A stretch of DNA of 64,000 nt from Flavobacterium hibernum (GCF_000832125.1 NZ_JPRK01000004.1:168045-232044); one strand, 5' to 3'; positions 9,306-18,635 are shown, counted from the first letter of the stretch. Made by a program: numbers and translations. Notes: generated from the sequence alone by a model not told the origin.

Positions 9306-10256
9306 ATGGAATATACAATACTCGGATTTATTTTAATGATTATAATGCTGCTTTATTTTAAAGTAGCAGATCGTTTTAATATTATTGACAAGCCTAATCA
9401 GAGAAGTTCACATACTGAAATAACATTAAGAGGTGGTGGAATTATCTTTTGGTTTTCAGCTTTATTATATTTTGCACAACATATTCAAAACAACTATTTT
9501 TTCTTTACAGGAATAACTTTAGTTAGCTTAGTTAGTTTTTGGGACGATATCCAAAGTCTCTCCAATAAAATTAGAATAGGTATTCACTTTCTTTCTATTA
9601 CCTTGATTTTTTATGACTTAGGTTTGTTTACTGTAGTTCCTGTTTGGGGAGTTATAATAGCTTACATCTTAGCTATCGGACTTATAAATGCTTATAATTT
9701 CATGGATGGAATTAATGGAATTACGGGGTTGTATACGTTAGTTGTAATGGGGAGTTTATTATATGTGAATGCAACAATTCAGCTTTTCGTAGATACTAGT
9801 TTTATAAAATATGCAATGATTGCAAGTTTAGTTTTTTTATTTTTTAATTATAGAAAAAAAGCCAAATGCTTTGCCGGTGATGTTGGTAGTATTGCAATTG
9901 CATTTTGGATAATTTACTTTATTCTAAAACTTATTCTAATTACAAATTCTCTAGTTTGGCTTCTGTTTTTAGCCATTTATGGAGTCGATACTGTATGTAC
10001 AATCATTCATCGTTTATATTTAAAACAAAATATTTTCGAAGCACACAGATTGCATTTATATCAGGTTTTAAGTAACGAGTATAAAATTGATCATAGGCTA
10101 GTTTCAGTGTTTTATGCAATTGCACAAACATTAATTTCCATTATAGTTATTTCGATATATCAAAAAGTAGCAGATACAACATTGTTCACAATTGTTATTG
10201 CGCCTTTACTTATTGTCTATAGTTTAAAATTTTATTTGTTGAAAAAAAAAACTTAA
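9306..10256 (+). CDS. WecA/WbpL-like polyprenyl-phosphate HexNAc-1-phosphate transferase
   Basis: Multi-pass inner-membrane enzyme of the MraY/WecA family (GT4-type phosphotransferase). It links a sugar-1-phosphate, usually HexNAc, QuiNAc or FucNAc, to undecaprenyl phosphate and so starts glycan assembly. Diagnostic sites are FWDDIQSLSNKIRIGIHFLS (Asp-Asp) near residue 80, AYNFMDGINGITG near residue 135, CFAGDVGSIAIAF near residue 190 and the cytoplasmic His motif EAHRLHLYQV near residue 245. The 316-residue length is close to WbpL. It lies eight bases after fcl. A second, unrelated initiating enzyme occurs at 43446. Confidence 0.9.
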   Translation: MEYTILGFILMIIMLLYFKVADRFNIIDKPNQRSSHTEITLRGGGIIFWFSALLYFAQHIQNNYFFFTGITLVSLVSFWDDIQSLSNKIRIGIHFLSITLIFYDLGLFTVVPVWGVIIAYILAIGLINAYNFMDGINGITGLYTLVVMGSLLYVNATIQLFVDTSFIKYAMIASLVFLFFNYRKKAKCFAGDVGSIAIAFWIIYFILKLILITNSLVWLLFLAIYGVDTVCTIIHRLYLKQNIFEAHRLHLYQVLSNEYKIDHRLVSVFYAIAQTLISIIVISIYQKVADTTLFTIVIAPLLIVYSLKFYLLKKKT

Positions 10257-10260
10257 AAGT

Positions 10261-10689
10261 ATGATTCCTAAAGTCATTCAGGGAGGAAATTTCTCTGATC
10301 ATCGGGGGACTATTTCGTATGTAAATGATTTTAGTTTTAAGGATATTGAAAGATTTTACATCATTAGTAATTCTGACGAAAATCCAATCCGCGCTTGGCA
10401 GGGACATAAATTAGATGCGAAAAATTTTTATTGTTTAAGTGGTTCTTTCAAAATTCATTTTGTGAAAATAGATAATTGGAAAAAACCATCGAAAGATTTA
10501 AAAATAGAAACCATTTTTGTTTCTGCGTCAGAAAGTAAGATTGTCCATATTCCTATGGGATATGCGAATGCAATTCAATCATTAGAAAAAGACTCTAAAT
10601 TAATTTCATTTTCGACGTTGCCACTTGCAAATGTTAGTGAAGATGATGTTCGATATGATTCGAATTATTGGGAGATTAATGGATTCTAA
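10261..10689 (+). CDS. WxcM/RmlC-like cupin sugar isomerase or epimerase
   Basis: A 142-residue single-domain cupin similar to the WxcM-like/FdtA and RmlC families, which act on nucleotide-linked keto-sugars. Visible features are NFSDHRGTISYVNDF near residue 10, an active-site-like RAWQGHKLDAKNFYCLSGS near residue 45 (compare RGxHAHK in 3,4-ketoisomerases) and VHIPMGYANAIQSL near residue 97. It sits four bases after the WecA-like gene, and its end overlaps the aminotransferase start by 11 bases. FdtA-type enzymes are often paired with a DegT aminotransferase to make 3-amino-3,6-dideoxy sugars, so a ketoisomerase role is plausible; 3,5-epimerisation is the alternative. Confidence 0.75.
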   Translation: MIPKVIQGGNFSDHRGTISYVNDFSFKDIERFYIISNSDENPIRAWQGHKLDAKNFYCLSGSFKIHFVKIDNWKKPSKDLKIETIFVSASESKIVHIPMGYANAIQSLEKDSKLISFSTLPLANVSEDDVRYDSNYWEINGF

Positions 10690-11821
10690 AAGAATTTTTT
10701 TGTCATTAGCCGAGCAAAGTGGTTTTGAGAGACAATACGTTCAAAAAGCACTAGATTCCAGTTGGATTACTTCTGGAGGTCCAAATGTTGATAATTTCGA
10801 AAAGGAATTAGAAAACTATATTAAAGAGGGTTCATTTGTTACAGCTTTGAATTCTGGTACATCTGCCATTCATTTAGCATTAATTTTATTAGAGGTTAAG
10901 GTTGGTGATGAGGTGATTTGCCAAAGTATGACATTTTCGGCTTCGGCTAATCCAATTTTATATCAAGGGGCTACTCCGATTTTTATTGATAGTGAATTAG
11001 ATACTTGGAATATTTGTCCTGAAAATTTAGAGATCGCAATTAAGGAAAGAATTAAAGGAGGAAAAAAACCGAAAGCAATTATAGCGGTTCATCTTTATGG
11101 AAGCCCATACAAAGTTGATGAAATTCAGGCTATCGCTGATCGATACGGTATTCCAGTCATAGAGGATAGTGCAGAGGCATTAGGAAGTTCTTACAAAGGG
11201 AAAAAGTGTGGGACTTTTGGAGATTTTGGAATTTTATCCTTTAACGGAAATAAGATTATAACCACTTCAAGCGGAGGAGCATTAGTTGCAAATTCACAAC
11301 ATATAAAAGAAAAGGCACTTTTTTTTGCAACACAATCGAAAGATGAGGGGGCACATTATCAACATAGTCAAGTTGGGTATAATTTTCGAATGAGTAATAT
11401 TTGTGCTGGTGTTGGACTTGGACAAATGAAGATTCTCGAACAGAATATAAAATCAAGAAGAAGTATTAATAATTTTTATAGAGAAATTTTTCATGATCTA
11501 AAGGGAGTAACGCTTTTTGAAATTGTCAATCAAGATTATTTCTCGAATTATTGGTTAAGTGCAATTTTGATTGAGCCAAATAAGATAACAAATAAAAATA
11601 GAGAAAGTTTAAGACTGGCTTTTGAAAATGCTAATATAGAAAGTCGTCTACTTTGGAAGCCAATGCACTTACAACCTCTATTCGAAAAATATCCTTATTA
11701 CGGCAAAAATGTTGCAGAGGAGTTATTCGAAAAAGGATTGTGCCTTCCGTCAGGATCGAATATAACAATGGAGAATAAAAATAGAATCAAAGAAGTAATT
11801 AATACTTTTTTTAATAATTAA
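10679..11821 (+). CDS. DegT/DnrJ/EryC1/StrS aminotransferase (PglE/EpsN-like)
   Basis: PLP-dependent sugar aminotransferase of 380 residues, expected to aminate a 4-keto (or 3-keto) 6-deoxy nucleotide sugar. ATG 10679 gives MDSKRIFLSLAEQSGFERQY, matching the start of PglE/EpsN-type enzymes; the open frame reaches back to 10625 but overlaps the cupin gene more deeply. Motifs are LNSGTSAIHLAL near residue 60, IPVIEDSAEALGS near residue 158 and the Schiff-base lysine in FNGNKIITTSSGG (about K192). Together with the CapD/PglF-like dehydratase at 14287 it could make UDP-4-amino-4,6-dideoxy-GlcNAc. That pairing is inferred from context. Confidence 0.9.
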   Translation: MDSKRIFLSLAEQSGFERQYVQKALDSSWITSGGPNVDNFEKELENYIKEGSFVTALNSGTSAIHLALILLEVKVGDEVICQSMTFSASANPILYQGATPIFIDSELDTWNICPENLEIAIKERIKGGKKPKAIIAVHLYGSPYKVDEIQAIADRYGIPVIEDSAEALGSSYKGKKCGTFGDFGILSFNGNKIITTSSGGALVANSQHIKEKALFFATQSKDEGAHYQHSQVGYNFRMSNICAGVGLGQMKILEQNIKSRRSINNFYREIFHDLKGVTLFEIVNQDYFSNYWLSAILIEPNKITNKNRESLRLAFENANIESRLLWKPMHLQPLFEKYPYYGKNVAEELFEKGLCLPSGSNITMENKNRIKEVINTFFNN

Positions 11822-11838
11822 AGGAATACCATTTTAAC

Positions 11839-12387
11839 ATGAAGATTGAAGAAACATTTATAAAAGATTTAGTTATTCTAGAACCAATTGTTTTTGGAGA
11901 TGAAAGAGGTTACTTTTTTGAATCTTACAGTAAAACTAAATTTGAAGACTTAAATATCAATATTGAATTTGTGCAGGATAATCAATCATTCTCTAAAAAA
12001 GGAACATTACGTGGTTTACATTATCAAAATCCTCCTTTTGCACAAACAAAATTGGTTCGTGTTTTAGAAGGAGAAATTATTGATGTAGCGGTAGATTTAA
12101 GAAAAGATTCTCCGACTTTCGGAAAGGCATTTAGTGTTCTGCTATCGGCAGAAAATAAAAAACAATTACTAGTTCCTCAGGGATTTGCACATGGTTTTTC
12201 GGTTATTAGCGAGACTGCTTCTGTAATGTATAAATGTGATCAGTTTTATAATAAAGCTTCAGAGGGCGGAATTAAATATGATGATCCATCATTGAATATT
12301 GATTGGGGAATGGATTTGAAGAATGCAATAGTTTCTGAAAAAGATCAAATACTTCCTTTTATTGACAATTGTAATAGTTTGTTTTAA
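11839..12387 (+). CDS. rfbC: dTDP-4-dehydrorhamnose 3,5-epimerase
   Basis: Second-last step of dTDP-L-rhamnose synthesis. The cupin protein of 182 residues has normal RmlC length. Typical sites are FGDERGYFFESY near residue 18, GTLRGLHYQNPP with the catalytic His near residue 60, VRVLEGEIIDVAVDLRKDSPTFGK and VPQGFAHGFSVIS near residue 115. The stop codon overlaps the rfbD start (TAATG), indicating coupled expression. The order rfbC-rfbD-rfbA is unusual compared with the classical rfbBDAC order. Confidence 0.97.
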   Translation: MKIEETFIKDLVILEPIVFGDERGYFFESYSKTKFEDLNINIEFVQDNQSFSKKGTLRGLHYQNPPFAQTKLVRVLEGEIIDVAVDLRKDSPTFGKAFSVLLSAENKKQLLVPQGFAHGFSVISETASVMYKCDQFYNKASEGGIKYDDPSLNIDWGMDLKNAIVSEKDQILPFIDNCNSLF

Positions 12388-13232
12388 TGAAGAAGATACT
12401 TGTAACAGGAGCAAATGGACAGTTAGGATCTGAATTATCGACCTTATCGTCAAAATATACACAATACAATTGGGTCTTTGCGGATAGAACTCAAATTACA
12501 TTAGATAATTTAGATATTCTAAAAATACAGTTAAACGAAATTAAACCTGATATAATTCTAAATTCTGGTGCTTATACAGCAGTTGATAAAGCGGAAACTG
12601 AAAAGGAATTAGCTTTTACGATAAATCATCTGGCAATCGAGTTAATTGCAAAATATGCATCAGAAAATAATGTTAAGTTAATTCACATTTCTACTGATTA
12701 TGTTTTTGATGGAACTTCTTCGCTTGCTTTAACTGAAGAGGCAGAAACAAATCCGATTAATATTTACGGAGCTAGTAAGAGAGCTGGGGAGATTGCGTGT
12801 TTACAACAAAATCCGGATTCAGTTATCATTAGAACGTCTTGGGTTTATAGTAAATTTGGAAATAATTTTGTAAAAACAATGCAGCGATTGATGCAGGAAA
12901 AAGAATCAATTAATGTTGTGAATGATCAAATAGGGTCACCAACTTATGCAGCTGATCTTGCTCAGGCAATGATGGATATTATAGTATCTTCAAAATGGAT
13001 TTCAGGTATTTATAATTATTCAAATGAAGGAGAAATAAGTTGGTATGAATTTGCGTTGACTATAAAAGACTTTGGGGGCTATAATTGTAATGTTGGGGGG
13101 ATATCTTCAACTTCATATCCGACACCTGCTAGACGTCCCGAATTTTCATTGTTAGACAAGAAAAAAATAAAAGAAGTTTATAATTTAGATGTTCCGAATT
13201 ATAAAGAGAGTTTAAAGAAAATGTTTATTTAA
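12387..13232 (+). CDS. rfbD: dTDP-4-dehydrorhamnose reductase
   Basis: Reduces dTDP-4-keto-L-rhamnose to dTDP-L-rhamnose with NAD(P)H. The 281-residue SDR protein has VTGANGQLGSELSTLSS at the N-terminus, NSGAYTAVDKAE near residue 53, HISTDYVFDGTSS near residue 97, the catalytic IYGASKRAGEIA (YxxxK) near residue 127 and RTSWVYSKFGNNFVKTM near residue 148. Start ATG overlaps the rfbC stop by one base. Confidence 0.97.
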   Translation: MKKILVTGANGQLGSELSTLSSKYTQYNWVFADRTQITLDNLDILKIQLNEIKPDIILNSGAYTAVDKAETEKELAFTINHLAIELIAKYASENNVKLIHISTDYVFDGTSSLALTEEAETNPINIYGASKRAGEIACLQQNPDSVIIRTSWVYSKFGNNFVKTMQRLMQEKESINVVNDQIGSPTYAADLAQAMMDIIVSSKWISGIYNYSNEGEISWYEFALTIKDFGGYNCNVGGISSTSYPTPARRPEFSLLDKKKIKEVYNLDVPNYKESLKKMFI

Positions 13233-13317
13233 AGAAAGGAGATTTTAAGATTTTATTTTAGTATTTCAATGATAAGAAATCTAAAATGTAATATCTAAAA
13301 ATGTAATAACAAAGTAT

Positions 13318-14202
13318 ATGAAAGGAATTATTTTAGCCGGAGGTTCTGGCACACGTTTACACCCTTTGACTCTTGCAATGAGTAAACAAATGATGCCTGT
13401 TTACGATAAACCGATGATTTATTATCCGTTATCAACTTTAATGATGTCTGGAATAAGTGAAATATTAATTATCTCCACTCCACATGATTTACCAAATTTT
13501 AAAAAATTATTAGGAGATGGTTCGTCTTTAGGTTGCAAATTTAGCTATGCAGAACAAGCCATTCCTAATGGATTAGCGCAAGCTTTTGTGATAGGCGAAG
13601 AATTTATTGGGGATGACGATGTTGCATTGATTTTAGGAGACAATATCTTTTTTGGATCTAATATGCAGGAATTGCTGAAATCTAATACAGAGCCACAAGG
13701 AGGAGTAGTCTTTGCTTATCATGTTTCAGATCCAGAACGATATGGAGTTGTTGAATTTGATGAGAGTTTTAAAGCGATTTCTATTGAAGAAAAACCTGAA
13801 GAACCAAAATCAAATTATGCTGTACCAGGATTATATTTTTATGATAATTCTGTCGTAGAAATTGCAAAAAATATTAAGCCTAGCGCTCGTGGAGAGTATG
13901 AGATTACCGATGTCAATAAAGTTTATCTAGAAAGAGAAGCTTTAAAAGTTGGAATTTTAAGTAGAGGTACAGCATGGCTCGATACAGGAACTTTTAATAG
14001 TTTGATGCAGGCAGGGCAATTTGTTCAGGTACTTGAAGAAAGACAAGGATTAAAAGTAGGTTGTATCGAAGAAATTGCTTGGAGACAAGGATTCATAGAC
14101 GATGCTCAACTTGAAGAACTGGCACTACCTTTAGTTAAATCGGGATACGGATCTTATTTAATAGAATTTTTAAAACAAAAGAAAAAAGGTGTTAAAGTGT
14201 AA
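13318..14202 (+). CDS. rfbA: Glucose-1-phosphate thymidylyltransferase
   Basis: Makes dTDP-glucose from glucose-1-phosphate and dTTP, the first step to dTDP-rhamnose. The 294-residue RmlA shows the nucleotidyltransferase signature [14 protein letters not shown] near residue 4, [18 protein letters not shown] near residue 23, [11 protein letters not shown] near residue 104, [20 protein letters not shown] near 140 and [14 protein letters not shown] near 220. An 85-base AT-rich gap separates it from rfbD; no clear promoter is seen there, only the repeated TCTAAAA(A)TGTAAT. Confidence 0.97.
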   Translation: MKGIILAGGSGTRLHPLTLAMSKQMMPVYDKPMIYYPLSTLMMSGISEILIISTPHDLPNFKKLLGDGSSLGCKFSYAEQAIPNGLAQAFVIGEEFIGDDDVALILGDNIFFGSNMQELLKSNTEPQGGVVFAYHVSDPERYGVVEFDESFKAISIEEKPEEPKSNYAVPGLYFYDNSVVEIAKNIKPSARGEYEITDVNKVYLEREALKVGILSRGTAWLDTGTFNSLMQAGQFVQVLEERQGLKVGCIEEIAWRQGFIDDAQLEELALPLVKSGYGSYLIEFLKQKKKGVKV

Positions 14203-14240
14203 TTTTGATGCATAAATAATTTTTTAAAACCTTTAATTTG

Positions 14241-14248
14241 TATTTTTG
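14241..14248 (+). promoter_or_regulatory. Bacteroidota -7 element before the CapD-like gene
   Basis: TATTTTTG matches the TAnnTTTG consensus of Bacteroidota housekeeping promoters. It is 38 bases before the TTG start. A T-rich stretch at 14220-14225 could serve as a weak -33 element, though the spacing (about 15) is short. Confidence 0.45.
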
Positions 14249-14286
14249 TAAGTCATACAAAGTTTACAAAATTAAACTGAACCAAA

Positions 14287-16254
14287 TTGGATAGAGATAA
14301 ACAAACCAAAATAGCCTCTTTATTGCATAATTCTTTCTCACCAAGAAATTTAAGAGCTAGTATTAATAACCTAAGTTATTTACCTAGGTGGATTATCATT
14401 GCCATAGATATTATGGTATTGATTTTCTCATTTACTTTCACTTATATGTTGTTTGAAGGAACAGCATTGGGATATATTATTACTTCTCATGAATTCTATT
14501 TTGTAGGGAGTTTAATTGTCATCAATGTATTTTTCTTTTGGCTTTTTAGGACGTATTCAGGAATTATTAGACATTCCTCTTATATTGATGCAATAAAATT
14601 GTTGTTTTCTCAAATGTCAGTTTTAGTGTTTTTCTTGTTTTTTAATTTAGTTTTTGAATTATATACCGGACACAAAGCTTTTTTAAATACAGCCCTTTTT
14701 ATCAATTTAGTATTGTCTTTCTGTGGATTGTTTTTGTATCGCGTAATTGTTAAACAAACTTTTGAACTATATTTTTCAGAGAAAACAAATTCTAAGTTAA
14801 TTAGAACAGTTATTTATGGAACAGATGCAAATGCTATTTCTGTTGCAAATGCATTAAAGTTTGAAACTCCTTCACGTTTTAAAATTGTTGGGTTTGTAGA
14901 TAAAAACAATCAGAATGCGTCTAAACGAATGTTAGATTTGCCGATTTTGATTTTAAGAAAAAAATTACCTGCGTTAATGCGTTCTGTAGCTGCTGAAGGT
15001 GTTATTATTGCTGATAAAAGTTTGTCTAAAGAAGAACAATTAATCATTGTTGACCAATGCTTAGAATTCAATTATAGAGTTTATACAGTTCCTTTGATTT
15101 CGGATTGGGAAAACCAAAAAGAAATATCTCAGAAAGTAAAAAACATTCAAATTGAAGATTTATTAGAAAGAAAACCGATAGTTCTGGATAGTAAGTCAAT
15201 TTCAAAACAATTAAAAGACAAGACTGTTCTTATTACTGGAGCTGCTGGATCTATAGGAAGTGAAATAGTAAGACAGGTCTTAGGTTTTAATCCAAAGATG
15301 GTTATTATTTTAGATCATGCAGAAACGCCTCTTCATAACTTGTGTTTAGAAACACTAGCCTTAGGTTCAGAGGCAAAAATTATTGCAGTTATTGCAGATG
15401 TTAGAAGCAAAAAAGCTTTAGAAAAAGTTTTTAAAAATTACAACCCACATGTCGTTTTTCATGCGGCAGCTTACAAACATGTACCTCTGATGGAGGAAAA
15501 TCCATCACAAGCTATTCAGACCAACATTAAAGGAACTAAGAATTTAGCTGATTTATCTTGTAAGTATCATGTCAAAAAGTTTGTTATGGTGTCCACAGAT
15601 AAAGCAGTTAATCCTAGTAACGTAATGGGAGCTAGTAAACGAATAGCTGAAAAATATGTGCAATCATTATTTTTAAAAAACCAAAAAGAAAATAATGAGG
15701 GATCGACTAAATTTATTACCACGCGTTTTGGAAATGTTTTAGGCTCAAATGGATCCGTTGTCCCTTTGTTTACTAAGCAAATTGCAGAAGGAGGTCCGGT
15801 TACTATAACTCATCAGGATATTATTCGTTATTTTATGACTATTCCGGAGGCTTGTCAATTAGTTCTCGAAGCTGGAGCAATGGGTAATGGAGGAGAGATT
15901 TATATCTTTGACATGGGTAAACCAGTGAAAATTATTGATCTGGCTAAAAAAATGATTAAACTGGCAGGTTTTATTCCTGATAAAGAAATAAAAATAAAAA
16001 TTGTTGGTTTGAGACCTGGTGAAAAACTATATGAGGAATTATTGAATGATACTTCGAAAACATTACCAACTTATCATAATAAAATTATGATTGCTCAAGA
16101 GATACAAGATGAATATGAAAATTTACATATTGAGATTGATGAACTTATAGGTATTGCTGATTTTTATGAAAACGATGATATTGTCACTAAGATGAAAAAA
16201 ATTGTTCCTGAATTTAAAAGTATGAACTCTACTTTTGAGGTCCTAGATAAGTAA
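14287..16254 (+). CDS. Membrane nucleotide-sugar 4,6-dehydratase (CapD/PglF/WbpM type)
   Basis: A 655-residue inner-membrane protein. Residues about 35-160 form four hydrophobic segments, then an N-terminal Rossmann-like CoA_binding_3 region, then the catalytic SDR domain from about residue 310. Key sites are VLITGAAGSIGSEIVRQV, VFHAAAYKHVPLMEENPSQA and VSTDKAVNPSNVMGASKRIAEK. In this subfamily the usual Tyr of YxxxK is replaced by Met, as seen here (MGASK near residue 450). Known members convert UDP-GlcNAc to UDP-4-keto-6-deoxy-GlcNAc, the precursor of QuiNAc, FucNAc and bacillosamine-type sugars. TTG 14287 is the only sensible start. A -7 promoter element lies at 14241-14248 and a hairpin terminator after the gene. 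Confidence 0.92.
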   Translation: MDRDKQTKIASLLHNSFSPRNLRASINNLSYLPRWIIIAIDIMVLIFSFTFTYMLFEGTALGYIITSHEFYFVGSLIVINVFFFWLFRTYSGIIRHSSYIDAIKLLFSQMSVLVFFLFFNLVFELYTGHKAFLNTALFINLVLSFCGLFLYRVIVKQTFELYFSEKTNSKLIRTVIYGTDANAISVANALKFETPSRFKIVGFVDKNNQNASKRMLDLPILILRKKLPALMRSVAAEGVIIADKSLSKEEQLIIVDQCLEFNYRVYTVPLISDWENQKEISQKVKNIQIEDLLERKPIVLDSKSISKQLKDKTVLITGAAGSIGSEIVRQVLGFNPKMVIILDHAETPLHNLCLETLALGSEAKIIAVIADVRSKKALEKVFKNYNPHVVFHAAAYKHVPLMEENPSQAIQTNIKGTKNLADLSCKYHVKKFVMVSTDKAVNPSNVMGASKRIAEKYVQSLFLKNQKENNEGSTKFITTRFGNVLGSNGSVVPLFTKQIAEGGPVTITHQDIIRYFMTIPEACQLVLEAGAMGNGGEIYIFDMGKPVKIIDLAKKMIKLAGFIPDKEIKIKIVGLRPGEKLYEELLNDTSKTLPTYHNKIMIAQEIQDEYENLHIEIDELIGIADFYENDDIVTKMKKIVPEFKSMNSTFEVLDK

Positions 16255-16293
16255 TTCTTTCATTAAATGGTCATGCTTAATAGCTAAAATATT

Positions 16294-16330
16294 AAAAGGT
16301 GTTTTTTTATAAAACGCCTTTTTGTTTTTT
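16294..16330 (+). terminator. Hairpin terminator after the CapD-like gene
   Basis: AAAGGTGTTTT pairs with AAAACGCCTTT (11 pairs with one G-U) around a short loop, followed by TTTTTGTTTTTT. It lies 40 bases after the stop codon of the 4,6-dehydratase and divides the sugar-synthesis block from the ABC exporter block. Confidence 0.8.
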
Positions 16331-16418
16331 GGATGATTTATTAATGAATAAAAATCTTGTTAATTAAATAAATCTTGCTTTTTTAGAAATTATTTCGGCT
16401 AATTAGTTTAAAATAATA

Positions 16419-17285
16419 ATGAACGACAACAATACCCCAAATGATTGGTTGTTTGAAATAACGCCCAAAAATAAATTCTTCTCACTAAATCTAAACGAAG
16501 TTTGGCAATATAGAGATTTGTTGCTGCTTTTCGTAAAACGTGATGTTATTACGGTTTATAAACAAACTGTTCTAGGACCACTTTGGTATTTAATTCAGCC
16601 TTTGTTTACTTCTATAACTTTTACTATAATATTTAATAATGTTGCCGGTATTGATACAGGTACCATTCCACCATTTTTATTTAATTTGGCTGGAATAACC
16701 GTTTGGAATTACTTCACAGCTTGTTTAACAGGAACATCAGATACTTTTAAGGCGAATGCTGCGATTTTTGGCAAAGTCTATTTTCCTCGAATTATTACTC
16801 CTTTATCAGTTGTGATTTCTAATCTAGTGAAGTTCGGAATTCAATTTTTTATTTTTGTTGCATTTTATGTTTTCTATTATTTTAAGGGAAGTAATTTAAC
16901 AATTAATAGTTCTTTATTATTTTTTCCCTTTTTAATTGTTTTGATGGGACTTTTAGGACTAGGATTAGGAATGCTTATATCTTCAATGGTTACCAAATAT
17001 CGTGATTTTAGCTATCTAATAACCTTTGGAATACAGTTATTGATGTATTTATCAGCAGTAATGTATCCTATGGAATTAATTAAAGATAAATTACCAAGTT
17101 ACGGTTGGCTTGTTGAATATAATCCTTTGGCTTATATAATAGAAACAGCACGTTATATGCTTTTAAACGTGGGAAAAGTTTCAGTTCTAGGATTGTCATA
17201 CACCTTGATAGTAACTATTGCGGTATTTTTTATTGGATTGTTGGTTTTTAATAAAACAGAAAAGAGTTTTATAGATACTGTTTAA
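16419..17285 (+). CDS. wzm: Polysaccharide ABC transporter permease Wzm
   Basis: Inner-membrane half of the ABC exporter that moves completed, lipid-linked polysaccharide across the inner membrane. The 288-residue protein has the ABC2-type fold with six hydrophobic segments. The cytoplasmic FVKRDVITVYKQTVLGPLWY near residue 40 is the classical Wzm/KpsM gate-helix motif, and LMYLSAVMYPMELI lies near residue 205. Wzt follows 57 bases downstream. The gene begins a new block after the terminator at 16294-16330; no clear TAnnTTTG element is seen in front. Confidence 0.95.
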   Translation: MNDNNTPNDWLFEITPKNKFFSLNLNEVWQYRDLLLLFVKRDVITVYKQTVLGPLWYLIQPLFTSITFTIIFNNVAGIDTGTIPPFLFNLAGITVWNYFTACLTGTSDTFKANAAIFGKVYFPRIITPLSVVISNLVKFGIQFFIFVAFYVFYYFKGSNLTINSSLLFFPFLIVLMGLLGLGLGMLISSMVTKYRDFSYLITFGIQLLMYLSAVMYPMELIKDKLPSYGWLVEYNPLAYIIETARYMLLNVGKVSVLGLSYTLIVTIAVFFIGLLVFNKTEKSFIDTV

Positions 17286-17342
17286 AACTCAAAACTTACA
17301 ATCTAAATATTTGATCTATTATTTTAAGATTTACAACTACCA

Positions 17343-18635
17343 TTGAAAAAAGAAATAATTTTAAAGGCCAATAATATTTCTAAACAATACCGTTTAGGGC
17401 AGATAGGTACAGGAACTTTGAGACATGACATTAACCGTTGGTGGCATAGAATAAGGGGTAAAGAGAATCCGTATTTAAAAATTGGGGACATAAACGACCG
17501 CTCTACTAAAGGGAGTTCAGATTATGTCTGGGCTTTAAAAGATATTAATTTTGAAGTTGAACGAGGAGAGGTTCTAGGGATTATTGGAAAAAATGGTGCA
17601 GGTAAATCTACCTTATTAAAAATACTCTCAAAAGTAACAGCTCCAACGACTGGAAGTATAAAATCACGAGGCCGCATTGCCTCACTTCTTGAAGTTGGTA
17701 CAGGATTTAATGGAGAAATGACCGGAAGAGAAAATATTTTTCTGAATGGAGCAATTCTCGGAATGACTAAAAAAGAGATAAATTCTAAGCTTGATGAAAT
17801 TGTTGAGTTTTCAGGATGCGAACGTTACATTGATACTCCTGTAAAAAGATATAGTTCTGGAATGACAGTTCGTTTAGCATTTGCAGTGGCTGCTTTTTTA
17901 GAACCAGAAATTTTGGTTATCGATGAAGTTTTAGCTGTAGGAGACGCAGAGTTTCAGAAAAAAGCTATTGGAAAAATGCAGGATATTTCTAAGGGAGAAG
18001 GAAGGACTGTTTTGTTTGTAAGCCATAATATGGCTGCAGTGAAGAGTTTGTGTACAATGGGAGTAGTTATGGAACATGGAACTATACAGTTTAATGGTAA
18101 TATTGATGAAGCCATTAATTTTTATTTAAGTTCTGAAAAAAGTGATTTCAATAGTAATTCACTTGATGAATTTATTAAAAATCAGAACGATGATTTCTTT
18201 ATTTTAAAAAAAGCTTTTCTATATCAAGATGATGCTCAGGATAATTATTTTTATACCAATAAAGAACTTCTTATAAGCATAGAATACAAAGTCATTAAAG
18301 AGGTTTTAGGATTAAGGATTGGATTTGATCTAGTCGATTTAAATAGTGGGATTGTTATTTTTAGATCTTTTCATGACGATTTAGAGAAAATGTCAATCAA
18401 AATAAATGAGGGATGTTACTTAATATCAGTTTCGATACCTGCGAATTTATTAAAAAATGGTGTTTTCGGAATTAAATTAGCAATAGGTATTCATAATGTT
18501 AGGTGGATAGTTTATGATGATGATCTAATGTTGAAATTTAATGCAATTAATATTGATGGATTAAATAGTGCTTATGCTGATTCGAGACCAGGACTAATTA
18601 TGCCAAAATTATCATGGGAAAACAGAAATAATTAA
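17343..18635 (+). CDS. wzt: Polysaccharide ABC transporter ATPase Wzt with C-terminal carbohydrate-binding domain
   Basis: ATPase partner of Wzm. It has 430 residues, well above the roughly 250 needed for the ATPase alone. The ATPase part shows Walker A GKNGAGKST near residue 85, signature YSSGMTVRLAF near residue 170 and Walker B EILVIDEVLAVGD near residue 190. Residues about 255-425 form a beta-rich domain of the Wzt_C type (FDLVDLNSGIVIF, SVSIPANLL). In well-studied O8/O9a systems this domain recognises a chemical cap at the non-reducing end of the O-antigen before export. The start is TTG 17343. The FkbM methyltransferase begins immediately after the stop codon. Confidence 0.95.
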   Translation: MKKEIILKANNISKQYRLGQIGTGTLRHDINRWWHRIRGKENPYLKIGDINDRSTKGSSDYVWALKDINFEVERGEVLGIIGKNGAGKSTLLKILSKVTAPTTGSIKSRGRIASLLEVGTGFNGEMTGRENIFLNGAILGMTKKEINSKLDEIVEFSGCERYIDTPVKRYSSGMTVRLAFAVAAFLEPEILVIDEVLAVGDAEFQKKAIGKMQDISKGEGRTVLFVSHNMAAVKSLCTMGVVMEHGTIQFNGNIDEAINFYLSSEKSDFNSNSLDEFIKNQNDDFFILKKAFLYQDDAQDNYFYTNKELLISIEYKVIKEVLGLRIGFDLVDLNSGIVIFRSFHDDLEKMSIKINEGCYLISVSIPANLLKNGVFGIKLAIGIHNVRWIVYDDDLMLKFNAINIDGLNSAYADSRPGLIMPKLSWENRNN

